A stretch of 64,000 nucleotides of DNA from Prolixibacter sp. SD074 (GTDB lineage Bacteria > Bacteroidota > Bacteroidia > Bacteroidales > Prolixibacteraceae): positions 983,001-1,047,000 of the forward strand of contig NZ_BLAW01000001.1 in the NCBI RefSeq assembly GCF_009617895.1, given 5' to 3'. The notes below the pieces were generated by a model. That model made no database searches, was not told the origin of the DNA, and saw nothing but the letters and a program-made list of their open reading frames with translations. This document shows positions 1 to 9,834 of this stretch, in pieces (the stretch's first letter is position 1; every line of letters starts with the position of its first letter). Position numbers and translations under genes: made by a program.

Positions 1-1231
1 AAATACGATCCATCAGGTGGCTTAAGTCGCGCGTAAAGTTCGGGCCTTTCCAGCTGCTGGTATTGGTAATAATCACATATTCGAGGCCATCAGGACGACG
101 TTTCATGATCGCAGCCGTTCCGGGCATACTCCCCGTTCTCCACCAGTAACCCGATGCGGTAGTACCACGCCAACCCAGTGGTTCGAATCCACGCGGATTC
201 GGAGTAGTTATTTCCCTGATACTCTCGGGCGACAATATATCCGTTACGCCGGGAAAACCATCGATGACAACCAGTAACTTCATCAATTCGGCAGGAGAAG
301 CGACCCAACCACCGGCTGAACTCAGGAGTGAAATGTCGTTTCCACCATTTGATTTAGGAAGAATTAAACCCGAGCCATCACAAGCCTTAACCGGAAGAGA
401 ACCCCGTTGCTCGTAATACTTTACTTCGTTTGGATATTTGTTCTTATATAAATCGTGTCCAATGTGCATATCAGTAATCCCTGCAGGCAACAATACATTG
501 GCCCGCACATAATTCTCATACGACATTCCAGAAGTACGGGCAATCACTTCGCCCAGCAACACAAAGCCCAGGTTAGAATACGAACTCATTGTGCCCGGCT
601 TGAAATGCAACCGGTGACTGGTGACAAATTTCAAATACGTGTCGATGGTAGCCGGAAGCGGATCGCCCACCTTGCGCGCAATGACATCGGGCATAAACAT
701 CGGGTCGCCGTATTTCTGTGTCCAGCCGCCAGAGTGATTCAATAACTCCCGTACCGTAATGTCGGCCATGCGCCGATCGCGATACGGCATATATTTTTCG
801 TCGTTGATAATTCCATCCTTGCCAAACACCTTTGAGTCGAGCGATAATTTGCCACTCTCAATGAGTTTAAAAATGGCAACAGCCGTAATCAATTTTGAAA
901 CACTGGCAATTCTGAAAATATTACGGGGTTCGGTAATGACATTATGTTCTTTATCAGCATAACCGTAGCCATGTGCAAAAACCAGCTTTTCGTCCTTCAC
1001 CACAGCAATGGAAACACCGCGCAATTCATTTCTTTCCATGAAACGATCCACCGTACGCTCAATATAATCAGAGTAATCAAACGTCGATAAGTCGTTGGTA
1101 AGCCGCTCGTTAAGCGGTTTCATGTCAGGAACCGAAAAGCTGTGTTTGGGAACACCCAGGTCAGAAAAGCCAGGTGTAAAGTCAGACATGACAAACAGCA
1201 ATGCAAAAATAAATCCCAATAAATACCTCAT
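1..1231 (-). CDS. Serine beta-lactamase-family hydrolase (class C / PBP4* type), 3' end outside window
   Basis: Open reading frame of 410 codons from an ATG at 1231 to the window edge, with no stop, so the C-terminus is missing. The N-terminus has a short hydrophobic signal-like stretch (residues 1-15). The three hallmarks of the beta-lactamase/transpeptidase fold are visible: S110-V-S-K113 (SxxK, nucleophile and base), Y218-S-N220 (YxN), and an R-T-G-S stretch near the window edge at the place of the KTG box. Family members hydrolyse esters, D-amino-acid peptides or beta-lactams, and sequence does not say which. It stands alone, divergent from nothing visible, with about 155 bp to pyrD on the same strand. 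Confidence 0.9.
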   Translation of the reverse strand, partial: MRYLLGFIFALLFVMSDFTPGFSDLGVPKHSFSVPDMKPLNERLTNDLSTFDYSDYIERTVDRFMERNELRGVSIAVVKDEKLVFAHGYGYADKEHNVITEPRNIFRIASVSKLITAVAIFKLIESGKLSLDSKVFGKDGIINDEKYMPYRDRRMADITVRELLNHSGGWTQKYGDPMFMPDVIARKVGDPLPATIDTYLKFVTSHRLHFKPGTMSSYSNLGFVLLGEVIARTSGMSYENYVRANVLLPAGITDMHIGHDLYKNKYPNEVKYYEQRGSLPVKACDGSGLILPKSNGGNDISLLSSAGGWVASPAELMKLLVVIDGFPGVTDILSPESIREITTPNPRGFEPLGWRGTTASGYWWRTGSMPGTAAIMKRRPDGLEYVIITNTSSWKGPNFTRDLSHLMDRI

Positions 1232-1386
1232 AGGCACTGTTCTGGAAATAGTATTGTGAAAATTCACTAAAATATCGAAGCACAATTAAATAGGTGCCGC
1301 AATTTTATAAACAAAAGCCTGTTCAAAAAACAGGCTGCATGTTATATAACGTTAAAATTCATTAATTCGTGTACGTACAAATGTAT

Positions 1387-2298
1387 TTACAATTGTAAAC
1401 TGCCGACTAAATCAGCAGCCGATTCAATTTTGTGACGTTTCAGGTAATCCTCTATACCTTTCACAATCTTTACCGGAGCAAGCGGATCGACAAAACCAGC
1501 CGTTCCTACCTGGATAGCAGAAGCGCCCGCCAGCATAAACTCAATTGCATCCGCAGCATTCATGATGCCTCCCATACCAATAACCGGTATTTTTACCGCC
1601 CGAGCAACCTGCCAGACCATCCGCAGTGCAACAGGCTTGACCGCAGGGCCCGATAGTCCGCCTGTAATCGTCGAAAGCACCGGTTTACGCGTCTCAGCAT
1701 CAATGGCCATCGCCAGCAACGTATTGATCAGCGAGACACTGTCGGCACCCACACCTTCCACCGCACGGGCAATCTCATCAATGGCAGTTACATTTGGCGA
1801 CAGCTTTACCATTAAGTGTTTTTTGTAAACTTTGCGCACCGCACGTACAACCGCTTCTGCCGACGGACAACTGGTTCCGAAAGTCATCCCACCTTCCTTC
1901 ACATTCGGGCAGGAAATATTCAGTTCAATCCCCGGAATATGCTCCAGTTCGTCAATTACCCCCGCACACTCAACGTATTCTTCCACAGTAGATCCCGAAA
2001 CATTCACCAACACATTGGTCTGAAATCTCTCCAGCTTTGGGTAGATTTTTTCAGCAAAGTATTTTACTCCGCGATTTTGCAGCCCAACAGCATTCAGCAT
2101 TCCGGAAGGCGTTTCAGCTGAGCGCGGATAAGGATTTCCCTGGCGTTCATGCAAGGTCGTTCCCTTAACTACAAAGCCTCCCAGCCGGTTTAAATCAAAA
2201 AAATCCTCAAATTCAACTCCGTATCCAAATGTCCCGGAAGCAGTCATAACCGGGTTCTTCAGGTCAAGATCGCCTATCTTAACACGTAAATCTACCAT
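1387..2298 (-). CDS. pyrD: Dihydroorotate dehydrogenase B, catalytic subunit
   Basis: 303 aa, the usual length for the class 1B FMN subunit. It oxidises dihydroorotate to orotate in pyrimidine synthesis in the cytoplasm. The NISCPNVK segment carries C130, the catalytic base position of class 1 enzymes. FMN-binding segments such as the N-V-S-G-S run near residue 100 and the late G-M-G-G-I phosphate-binding loop are present. Its start overlaps the end of pyrK by 7 bp, so the two subunits are translationally coupled. This agrees with the class 1B architecture, in which electrons pass from FMN through the PyrK iron-sulfur cluster to NAD. Confidence 0.97.
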   Translation of the reverse strand: MVDLRVKIGDLDLKNPVMTASGTFGYGVEFEDFFDLNRLGGFVVKGTTLHERQGNPYPRSAETPSGMLNAVGLQNRGVKYFAEKIYPKLERFQTNVLVNVSGSTVEEYVECAGVIDELEHIPGIELNISCPNVKEGGMTFGTSCPSAEAVVRAVRKVYKKHLMVKLSPNVTAIDEIARAVEGVGADSVSLINTLLAMAIDAETRKPVLSTITGGLSGPAVKPVALRMVWQVARAVKIPVIGMGGIMNAADAIEFMLAGASAIQVGTAGFVDPLAPVKIVKGIEDYLKRHKIESAADLVGSLQL

Positions 2299-3074
2299 TT
2301 CAAATCCTTTATATTAAACACCGGGCCATCTGTACAAACACACTGATGTCCGCTGGTCGTATCTGTCACGCAGCACAAGCAAACACCAAAGCCGCAAGCC
2401 ATGGTATTCTCCAGTGATACTTCACAAAAAACGCCGACCGCTGCCGCTTTAGCTGCAACAGCTTTCATCATTGGCTCTGGTCCACAAGTGTAAACCCTGT
2501 CAAATATTTGTAAATTATCGTTCAAAACCAAATGGTCAGTCACACGGCCTTTCAATCCGTGTGAACCATCTTCGGTAGTGGTATACACCTGTCCATACTG
2601 AGCAAACGAATCCAGTTCCATCAGGTCATCCGCTGTACGGGCGCCTACCAGTGCATGAATATCAACCTTGGAATTGAGATTTTTCAGCTCTTGCGCAAAG
2701 AAAAGTAAAGGAGCAATACCAAAACCACCGCCTACCAGCAAAATACGTTCGTTGTTTTCGGGGAGTGAGAACCCATTTCCGAGCGGGAAAACAACATCAA
2801 CTTCCTCACCTTCGGGCGTTGAAGTAAGTACATGCGAGCCTGGCCCCACATCCTTAATAAACAACGAGATGGTATTTTTCTCATAATTAACCCCGTAAAT
2901 CGAAAACGGCCGGCGAAGGAAAGTACTCTGTGATTTTTCGACACGGACATTCACAAACTGCCCGGGGTTGATTTGTTCCAATTTGACGGGAGCCTGCAAC
3001 TCCAGGAGATGATGGTCCCGGTTAAGTTGGATATTCGATAGAACCCTGAGGTTTTGAACAGTCTTATTCATCAT
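2292..3074 (-). CDS. pyrK: Dihydroorotate dehydrogenase B, electron-transfer subunit
   Basis: 260 aa ferredoxin-reductase-like protein. The RRPFSIYG segment (residues 54-61) is the FAD-binding motif, GGGFGIAPL (115-123) is the NAD-binding start, and the cysteine cluster C227, C232, C235 and C247 matches the spacing of the 2Fe-2S ligands of PyrK. It passes electrons from PyrD to NAD+. Two consecutive ATGs lie at the start. The upstream one is used here. It sits immediately upstream of pyrD with a 7-bp overlap and about 40 bp downstream of an XRE regulator, which may or may not be in the same transcript. Confidence 0.96.
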   Translation of the reverse strand: MMNKTVQNLRVLSNIQLNRDHHLLELQAPVKLEQINPGQFVNVRVEKSQSTFLRRPFSIYGVNYEKNTISLFIKDVGPGSHVLTSTPEGEEVDVVFPLGNGFSLPENNERILLVGGGFGIAPLLFFAQELKNLNSKVDIHALVGARTADDLMELDSFAQYGQVYTTTEDGSHGLKGRVTDHLVLNDNLQIFDRVYTCGPEPMMKAVAAKAAAVGVFCEVSLENTMACGFGVCLCCVTDTTSGHQCVCTDGPVFNIKDLKW

Positions 3075-3113
3075 CTTAAGCCACTATTTGAAGGGCAAAG
3101 ATAGCCGAAAAAA

Positions 3114-3599
3114 CTATTTTGAGGGTTTGTATGCTTTAAAAGTTTTATCGGAGTAAAATACCACAATACGCTCAATTTCGCCCAGCCCATCGTCCCAGGT
3201 ATTCTTCACTGCCTTTTTCGACATATAGGTGGCCTGTTCCTCAGATTGCACCGAAGCTGGTCCATTGGCCTGTTCCGGTGCGGCTTCTAACCTTTCCGAC
3301 TTTTGCTGAACAGGTGGTTTAGGTGAAATCCGGCTAACAGGTTCAACCTCCCCAGCTTCGGCAAATAAGTCAGGTTTTGTCCGGTTGTCCCACCGGGCCA
3401 TATCACCCTCACCAAGCAGCAACCAGCGGGTATTTAGTCCGGGAAAAGCAGCAATCATCTTTTGAATAAAGGATGCACTGGGATTATTCCTCCCATTCAA
3501 TACATGCGAAACACTGGAGCGTTGTACTCCAATATGATCAGCAAATTCGGCCGGCGACAGGCGCTCACTTTGCAAAAACTGATTGATACGTTCTTTCAT
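3114..3599 (-). CDS. XRE-family helix-turn-helix regulator
   Basis: 161 aa when started at the ATG at 3599. An upstream TTG would add 22 unlikely residues. Residues 1-62 form a Cro/C1-type HTH (ERINQFLQSERLSPAEFADH, then a recognition helix with SSVSHVLNGRNNPS). The motif WLLLGEGDM just after it is typical of Bacteroidota XRE proteins of this size. The remaining ~100 residues are polar and low in complexity up to a conserved-looking end (ERIVVFYSDKTFKAYKPSK) rich in aromatic and basic residues. Target unknown; its position upstream of pyrKD does not prove that it regulates pyrimidine synthesis. Confidence 0.85.
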   Translation of the reverse strand: MKERINQFLQSERLSPAEFADHIGVQRSSVSHVLNGRNNPSASFIQKMIAAFPGLNTRWLLLGEGDMARWDNRTKPDLFAEAGEVEPVSRISPKPPVQQKSERLEAAPEQANGPASVQSEEQATYMSKKAVKNTWDDGLGEIERIVVFYSDKTFKAYKPSK

Positions 3600-4512
3600 T
3601 TGATTACAATTGGTTCTTAGCGTATTGCTGAAATTCACAAATAATAACAACAAATTGTGGCCCAAGGGGCGGCATTAATTTGAAGTATTTCACTTGTGAA
3701 CCCCCCGTTATGACAAATGTAACAAAACAAAACAGAACAAACAACACCAGTTATGTACATCTTGCAATTTACAACTGTATCAAAAACATAAAGAGCCTAT
3801 AAGTAAGAAGCTGAGGAGAATAGAATCTGTCCCATAAACAACTATCTACATTAAGTCATTGTTTTACTACCCTATAAGACCTTAATGCTTAGGTATGCTA
3901 TTGATGTAAATAACCTCAGTATTCCACTTAAAGTATTGGTACTTAATATAAGTGGTAACATACTGATAAAAAGATAAATAAAGCTATAAATTGATAACGA
4001 TTAGGCGTGTTTATCCGTAATTGCATACAAATGTATGCGATTACTTAAAGTATTACTTGTATTTCTGAATATAACATATTGATTTTATGGACTTAATGTG
4101 CAACTTTTTAAGTATATAATCAACAGCGATATTGTGTTTACAAATTAGACTTTCCATTAATTAACGATGTGAATTAAAATGAAATCTATGTAAATTCAAT
4201 CAATTTACTTTAGTAATTTATTTATTTGTTATACAAATGTAATTAAAATTACTTGATACATATGTGAATTGAATATCGGTTGACATATGTCCGTTTGAAT
4301 GTTTTTTGTTATTGATTGGATTGCCGAATTAATTGAGTATTGTAAATCGTTTTGTTGATAATTGACTTACTGAGAATTGAATGGTTTGTGGTTAACCAGG
4401 TATTGATACAGTTTTGCTGCGTAGAAATGGATATACAATCCGACAGAAGAAGCCAGCAAAACAAAATTCAGTTTTCTTCCGGTAAATGTAATCCGCAGGT
4501 CCTTTTCTGAAA
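3600..4512. other. AT-rich intergenic region without a convincing gene
   Basis: About 900 bp, very AT-rich compared with its neighbours. Two things stand out. A 7-2-7 palindrome (GCATACA-AA-TGTATGC) lies at 4023-4038 and could be an operator. On the minus strand, a stop-bounded frame of about 50 codons ending at 4367 (segment ITFTGRKLNFVLLASSVGLY, then IHFYAAKLYQYLVNH) has protein-like composition with one hydrophobic segment but no ATG/GTG/TTG. It begins by overlapping the end of the 964-aa gene in another frame. I see no tRNA, repeat array or terminator that I can defend. Confidence 0.5.
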
Positions 4513-7407
4513 TTACAGTGCAGAAAAATTGATTGAAAAAAGTACATCAAAACGATAGTCGTTCAAATCGGGCATGTAACTGTACCTGACTCCCAGGTTG
4601 GCCGGCGCTTTGAATCGCAGGAAATGACAATTGGTTGTGACTTCTGCCCCGTACGATTTAAAACTAAAATCATAGTTGATTGTCTGATTATTCTGAGAAG
4701 CCAGTACTTCCGTCCATCCATAATCGTAAAACCCGCGCAGGTTGATGCGTTTCAGGTAAATCCACCTCCCCAGGTTCCAGTCCGGGTAAAGTAAAGGCAG
4801 CGTATAATCCGTTCGTAATGTAACCAACTGCCGATTGGTAAAACTCTTGTAACCGCGCGGGTACAAAATCAGGTCCGACAACATATTACCGGTTGATGAG
4901 AGCTCTTTTTGCTGGTACCCGCCGTAAATACGAATCCCATGATGACGGAAAAATCCCGGAAGATATTCATATCCTGCTGCCGACCACTCCGTTCCATAAT
5001 TCAGGTTCCCAAAAGGTGTGTGCCGGAAATTGAAATCCATAATCTGTCCCCATCGGGGTTGCAGGTCACGTAAACTTTGTCGGAGTAAATTGTGAAAATA
5101 CAAGCGGTAAGTAAGGGGCACGATGTTCCCCTCAAAAAACTGAGAAGGTGTAGTGGCATTATGCCGGATACCGGTAAACTCCATTTTTGCTCCCGGCTGA
5201 AGTAGCCGGTACCACTTACCGCGGGAAAAATCCAACGGAATCCGGGCATCCAAATCCACATTCCATTGATTCCAGGAAAAATCAACCAGCGAAGTATCGA
5301 CACGAACGACTTCACCTGCCTGGTTGGTATAATTGGTTATCTGATAGTATTGCGATTTCCGTTTGCCATAACTTGTTTCCAGTTTAAAAATGGGAAGCCA
5401 CCCTGCATATTCGAGGTTCGCATACCACTTGCCTGTCTTATCATTCACTGAATAGTCATACCCAAATTGAGAAATCATACTGCTCAGCTTATTCTGCGAC
5501 ATGATGGAAAAACCAGGATGGACGGAATAGTCCGTCGTATTTACATACACCGGCGCCCAACTGTGAATATCGAAAAGGTGTCCGAGTTTGCTATACCTCT
5601 TGGAAGGATAGATGGCCGGGTCCGGTTCAGTCATTTCCACGGCCCCCGGTCCTTTCTGTGCCAACGTTTGGGCCGGTTCCATATTCACTTCTTTAAGTTG
5701 CTGCGATTTTTTCCAAAGCAACGATTTCTCATTGGTCTGAACTACCCGGAAACCATCGGCCGAATAATCGGCATATACAAGTTTTTTCCCATCCGGTGAA
5801 AACTGAATATCACGGATACCGAACCGCGAAGAAGTTACCTGATAATTCTCCCCGGTCGCTAAATCCAATGCAAAAATATTATCGATACCCGTTTGGGCCG
5901 ATGCATAAAACAGATAATTACCTTGTTGTACCGGCCGACGGATTTCCACATAGGAAAAAGACATGAGGTTTTTAAGCTTGCCGGTTTCTGCATCCAGTTC
6001 AGCCAGTGTTTTCCCTTTGTCGCCCAACACTACCGTGAAAATATGCTTTCCATCCTCACTCCACGATGGTGTCAGAAAATACATCCCTTCAGGAGCAGGA
6101 AAAGACTTGATAATATCACCATCTTCAGCAGAAAGCAGTAAAATGGAACTTTGGTTCTCCCTGCCAATTTCCACCGCACACAAATGTTTTCCATCCTTCG
6201 AAACCGACGGTGCAAGTACCTTTTCGTGATAACGCTGTTGCCAGGCCATTCCTTTGTTAATGTCGTATACGCGAAGCAGGGAAAATTCCCGGTGTTCCCA
6301 GCGCACATCCGGTTGCTGCTCCACCCAGTAAATCCGATTGTTCCCATATGTTATCGATTCGCTGAACCATGTTCCCGGAGCCACCAGCTTTTTTTCAGCG
6401 CCGTCCGGCTGTAGCAAAACAAACTGGCTAATATCGTTGATGGAAGTTTTCAGGGCAACCACTGTTGAGTCATTCACATAATAAGGATACCGGTAACTGG
6501 TAAAATATTTAGGATGAGAAGAGAGAACCTGAATTGGGGTCAGCCGGTTCAAACTGTCCTGATACTGCCACTTGGCTTTCAAACCGTTGAATATTTCGTG
6601 ATACAGGCCAATCTTGTTCTTCCCGGTAGCTAGTTCCAGTCCTTTATCAAAAGCCGTCAGCGATAAAGGTTGCCTGGCCACCTGGTCAAGCACACCCGCC
6701 CATACATCCGCACCATAACGACTTCGGGTTCCTGCAACCAGTTGGTACCCCAGTTCATAATGATCGGGAATGAAATTCTTGTAAGACCCCAAATATGCCT
6801 TGTCGTAAGAATAGATCTTCTTTTGCAGGACCTGAGCCCGCAAATGCATTTCGAATGATGGCAATCGCCCGCGGCCTGCATGCGAGAGGGCTGTTTCGGT
6901 GGTGACAGCATCCCCTTCCAGAAACCAGAATGGCAGGTAAGCGCCCACTGCCACAGCTGCAGCTTGCTGCCCCAGTATTACCTTGAAAATACCAGGCAAC
7001 TCCTCGCCGATTTTATCAATCTGCACCACATGCCTGAACTCATGAATTGCCAACTGTTCCAGCCATTTCTGCGGATACATGTCCTGTGACGGAGTGGGAA
7101 ACATTTCCACCCGGGCAGGTGCCCAAGCGGCAAAACCATTGGCATGAACGGTCTTGGTATGTAATATAACGGAGATTTTTCGTGGTTGATGTTCCAATGT
7201 CTCACTGGCATAGCCGTACACTTTTTCCAGAATAAAGGCCACCTGTTCTGCTTTTTGCTCAAAATCTTCCGGATAAATTACCTGGAAATTAGGTGTGTTA
7301 ATTTGCCGCCAGCGAATCGAAGCAGGATCCTGTCCGTTGATATAGTACTGACCGTAGGAAGTCATACCGCTTGCCAGCAGGATGAATAACACGAAAAACC
7401 TTCTCAT
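4513..7407 (-). CDS. Secreted gluzincin-like HExxH protein with beta-propeller and C-terminal barrel-like region
   Basis: 964 aa from the ATG at 7407 (the longer frame starts with TTG). Residues 1-20 are a signal peptide ending SYG-Q. H122-E-F-R-H126 followed about 50 residues later by WFLEGDA is the HExxH...E zinc signature of gluzincin (peptidase MA-like) enzymes. The middle (about 300-600) has repeated TolB/WD40-like units (KDGKHLCAVE, SEDGKHIFTV, PDGKKLVYAD). The last ~330 residues alternate aromatic and polar residues and end in phenylalanine-rich strands, like an outer-membrane beta barrel. Probably a surface or outer-membrane protease-like protein; substrate unknown. It stands alone, monocistronic. 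Confidence 0.8.
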   Translation of the reverse strand: MRRFFVLFILLASGMTSYGQYYINGQDPASIRWRQINTPNFQVIYPEDFEQKAEQVAFILEKVYGYASETLEHQPRKISVILHTKTVHANGFAAWAPARVEMFPTPSQDMYPQKWLEQLAIHEFRHVVQIDKIGEELPGIFKVILGQQAAAVAVGAYLPFWFLEGDAVTTETALSHAGRGRLPSFEMHLRAQVLQKKIYSYDKAYLGSYKNFIPDHYELGYQLVAGTRSRYGADVWAGVLDQVARQPLSLTAFDKGLELATGKNKIGLYHEIFNGLKAKWQYQDSLNRLTPIQVLSSHPKYFTSYRYPYYVNDSTVVALKTSINDISQFVLLQPDGAEKKLVAPGTWFSESITYGNNRIYWVEQQPDVRWEHREFSLLRVYDINKGMAWQQRYHEKVLAPSVSKDGKHLCAVEIGRENQSSILLLSAEDGDIIKSFPAPEGMYFLTPSWSEDGKHIFTVVLGDKGKTLAELDAETGKLKNLMSFSYVEIRRPVQQGNYLFYASAQTGIDNIFALDLATGENYQVTSSRFGIRDIQFSPDGKKLVYADYSADGFRVVQTNEKSLLWKKSQQLKEVNMEPAQTLAQKGPGAVEMTEPDPAIYPSKRYSKLGHLFDIHSWAPVYVNTTDYSVHPGFSIMSQNKLSSMISQFGYDYSVNDKTGKWYANLEYAGWLPIFKLETSYGKRKSQYYQITNYTNQAGEVVRVDTSLVDFSWNQWNVDLDARIPLDFSRGKWYRLLQPGAKMEFTGIRHNATTPSQFFEGNIVPLTYRLYFHNLLRQSLRDLQPRWGQIMDFNFRHTPFGNLNYGTEWSAAGYEYLPGFFRHHGIRIYGGYQQKELSSTGNMLSDLILYPRGYKSFTNRQLVTLRTDYTLPLLYPDWNLGRWIYLKRINLRGFYDYGWTEVLASQNNQTINYDFSFKSYGAEVTTNCHFLRFKAPANLGVRYSYMPDLNDYRFDVLFSINFSAL

Positions 7408-7468
7408 ATGCAGAAACAATTAAAAAGCAATACGTAATATTGTTTGGTAGAATGTGCCTCCCCTTCAA

Positions 7469-9247
7469 TTATATGCGGGCACACTTCGCGGTCAGCCATT
7501 CTTTTACTTTTCCTGAAATAAGAGGTCCGACTTCCTGCAAAACAATACGATGATAATCATTCAACCACTCCCGCTCTTCCGTTGTCAATAATTCCGGTAT
7601 CACTGCGCTTGTATCAATCGGACAACGGGTAAGCGTTTCAAATGTCAGGAACCGGCCAAACTCCGATTCTTGTCCCGGTACACAAAGAATCATGTTCTCC
7701 GTCCGGATTCCGTATTGTCCGGCCCGGTATAATCCCGGTTCGTTTGACAGAATCTGTCCCGGGCGAATAATCTCCGGATTTAAATCCTGCCGGATGCTCA
7801 TGGGGCCTTCGTGCACGTTCAGAAAATATCCTACGCCATGCCCTGTTCCGTGACCATAATCCATGTTATTATCCCACAGTGGTTTTCGGGCCAGGATATC
7901 AAGTGCCACACCCCGCGTTCCTTCCGGGAAACGGGCCAGGCTCAAGCCGATCATTCCCTTCAGGACCAGTGTAAAATCATGTTGTTGCAGTTCCGAAAGC
8001 GGACCGACAGCAACCGTCCGGGTAATATCGGTCGTACCGTCAAGGTATTGACCGCCCGAGTCAATCAGTAAAAATCCCTCGGGCAATACTTCCTTATCCG
8101 TTTCTTCCGTTACGCTGTAATGAACAACCGCACCATGCTCGGCATACCCTACTATTGAGTGAAAACTTTCGCCGGCAAACAAATCCTGTTCAGCCCTGAA
8201 TTCCCTTAATTTTCCATCAACCGTTAATTCCGTTATTTTCTCTTTCCCCAGATGATTCTCCAGCCAATACAAGAAGTTTACCATGGCAGCGCCGTCACGA
8301 ACATGTGCCTTTTTCATTCCTGCTATCTCTACCGGGCCCTTTACAGACTTCAGTAAGTTTGCCAGTGAAGAAGTTTCCACGATGCTGCACGCTTCAGGAA
8401 CCGACATATATAATAAGGCATTCGTACGGTCCGGGTCGATTAACAGCGTTTTATTCTCAATATTTTTGATAAATGAAAGAAACTCATCATAGCGATGAAT
8501 ATGAATTCCTTCCGGTTCCAATTTCTCATTCAGTACCCGGTCAATCTTTCCTTCCGGGGCAAAAAGATGCGCTTCTTCCCTGTCGATATATCCGTATCCA
8601 ACAAAAACCGGATTGTAATCGATATCGCTACCGCGAAGATTAAATGTCCAGGCCAGTTCGTCAAGTGCCGTTATCAGGATGCCATCAGCCCCCTTCTCCG
8701 GCAAACGTTCCCGTAACTTGCTTAGCTTTTCCTTGCGGGAAGTGCCAGCGAATTCAGGCATTAGCTCATAAGCCGGTGAATTGGGAAGCGATGGGCGGCC
8801 ATTCCATAATTTACTGACAAGATCAACTGTAATATCCAAAGATATGCCCTTCGCACCCAGCAAAGCTTCCAAACTACGTTTTTCGTTCACCGAAATGGTT
8901 AGTCCATTGATGCCAACCTTACTTCCTTCCGGCAGCACTTTTTTCAGCCAACCGATGTAAGGCGCATCCCCGGGTTGGCGAAGATCCTTTACCAACTGAA
9001 TACCGGTTCCGGACAGTTGCTCTCCGGCCTGCAAAAAGTAGCGCGAATCAGTGGAAAGAATGGCTTCGTCCAGTGTAACTGCCACCTTTCCGTATGAACC
9101 GGTAAATCCGGAAATCCATTCCCTTGTATACCAATGTTTCGGAAGGTATTCACTCATATGCGGATCGGTGCCTGTAACGATCCAGGCATCAATTCCGCGT
9201 TGCTTCATCAAATCTCTTGCTGCTGCAAGACGTTCGGGTACAATCAT
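7469..9247 (-). CDS. Aminopeptidase P family (Xaa-Pro aminopeptidase)
   Basis: 592 aa, the long three-domain form: two creatinase-like N-terminal domains and a C-terminal pita-bread M24 domain. The metal ligands can be read: LIDSGGQYLDGTTDITRT contains both aspartates, GHGTGHGVG the histidine, ILSNEPGLY and the following TENMIL the glutamates. It removes N-terminal residues preceding proline from peptides in the cytoplasm. No signal peptide. Its ATG overlaps the stop of the Nudix gene upstream by 4 bp (ATGA), so the two are co-transcribed and probably translationally coupled. Confidence 0.95.
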   Translation of the reverse strand: MIVPERLAAARDLMKQRGIDAWIVTGTDPHMSEYLPKHWYTREWISGFTGSYGKVAVTLDEAILSTDSRYFLQAGEQLSGTGIQLVKDLRQPGDAPYIGWLKKVLPEGSKVGINGLTISVNEKRSLEALLGAKGISLDITVDLVSKLWNGRPSLPNSPAYELMPEFAGTSRKEKLSKLRERLPEKGADGILITALDELAWTFNLRGSDIDYNPVFVGYGYIDREEAHLFAPEGKIDRVLNEKLEPEGIHIHRYDEFLSFIKNIENKTLLIDPDRTNALLYMSVPEACSIVETSSLANLLKSVKGPVEIAGMKKAHVRDGAAMVNFLYWLENHLGKEKITELTVDGKLREFRAEQDLFAGESFHSIVGYAEHGAVVHYSVTEETDKEVLPEGFLLIDSGGQYLDGTTDITRTVAVGPLSELQQHDFTLVLKGMIGLSLARFPEGTRGVALDILARKPLWDNNMDYGHGTGHGVGYFLNVHEGPMSIRQDLNPEIIRPGQILSNEPGLYRAGQYGIRTENMILCVPGQESEFGRFLTFETLTRCPIDTSAVIPELLTTEEREWLNDYHRIVLQEVGPLISGKVKEWLTAKCARI

Positions 9248-9783
9248 TTTATTTCTTTTTTAATATAGAATTCAATAATATTCCGCATGCTGTCGGAACA
9301 AAGTCCATGAAAAGGAACAGACATAATATCATAAAATTCGATGGCCGAAATATCATCTTTCGGCTGAGCTGCCCTCATATTATCAACTTCACATACAAAA
9401 GCCAGATCAAGTGTAAAAACACTATAACCCGAGAAGACGTATTCGTTAGGAAATGAAGTCAGGTAGCGTGAACGGGTAACCGAAATACCTAGCTCCTCCC
9501 TGATTTCTCTCCGAACAGCGTCTTCGGCCGTTTCCATCACATCCACAAAGCCACCAGGTAAATCGAGCATTCCGAAGTTCGGCTCAACAGCCCGGCGTGA
9601 CAACATGAGTTCCCCTTTCGAATTGAATATAAGGCAAGCCACTGCAGCCGAACTATTGACAAAATAGACGAACCCACACTCTTCGCATGTGAATGAAATC
9701 CCTTCTTTCCGACCTTTAAATTTTCCTGAACCACAACGAGGACAATGATTTATGACCTTGTGTGGATGTGTATTTGACATCAT
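9244..9783 (-). CDS. Nudix hydrolase with N-terminal zinc ribbon
   Basis: 179 aa. An N-terminal CPRCGSGKF...CEECGF pair of CxxC knuckles (residues 14-37) forms a zinc ribbon, followed by the full Nudix box Gx5Ex7REUxEExGU (GGFVDVMETAEDAVRREIRE, then ELGI). Nudix enzymes cleave nucleoside diphosphates linked to another group. The zinc ribbon plus Nudix arrangement resembles NudC/NADH pyrophosphatase-like and ADP-ribose-type enzymes, but the substrate cannot be named. The stop overlaps the aminopeptidase P start by 4 bp. Two ATGs are adjacent at the start; the first is used. Confidence 0.92.
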   Translation of the reverse strand: MMSNTHPHKVINHCPRCGSGKFKGRKEGISFTCEECGFVYFVNSSAAVACLIFNSKGELMLSRRAVEPNFGMLDLPGGFVDVMETAEDAVRREIREELGISVTRSRYLTSFPNEYVFSGYSVFTLDLAFVCEVDNMRAAQPKDDISAIEFYDIMSVPFHGLCSDSMRNIIEFYIKKEIK

Positions 9784-9834
9784 ATATTATAAACTTAACA
9801 ATATAATACTTGTCTGGCTAAAATCTCTCATTAT

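Noticed and set aside
3600-4512. Replication origin or centromere-like region because of high AT content
   Set aside because: No DnaA-box cluster or partition repeats seen; only AT richness.
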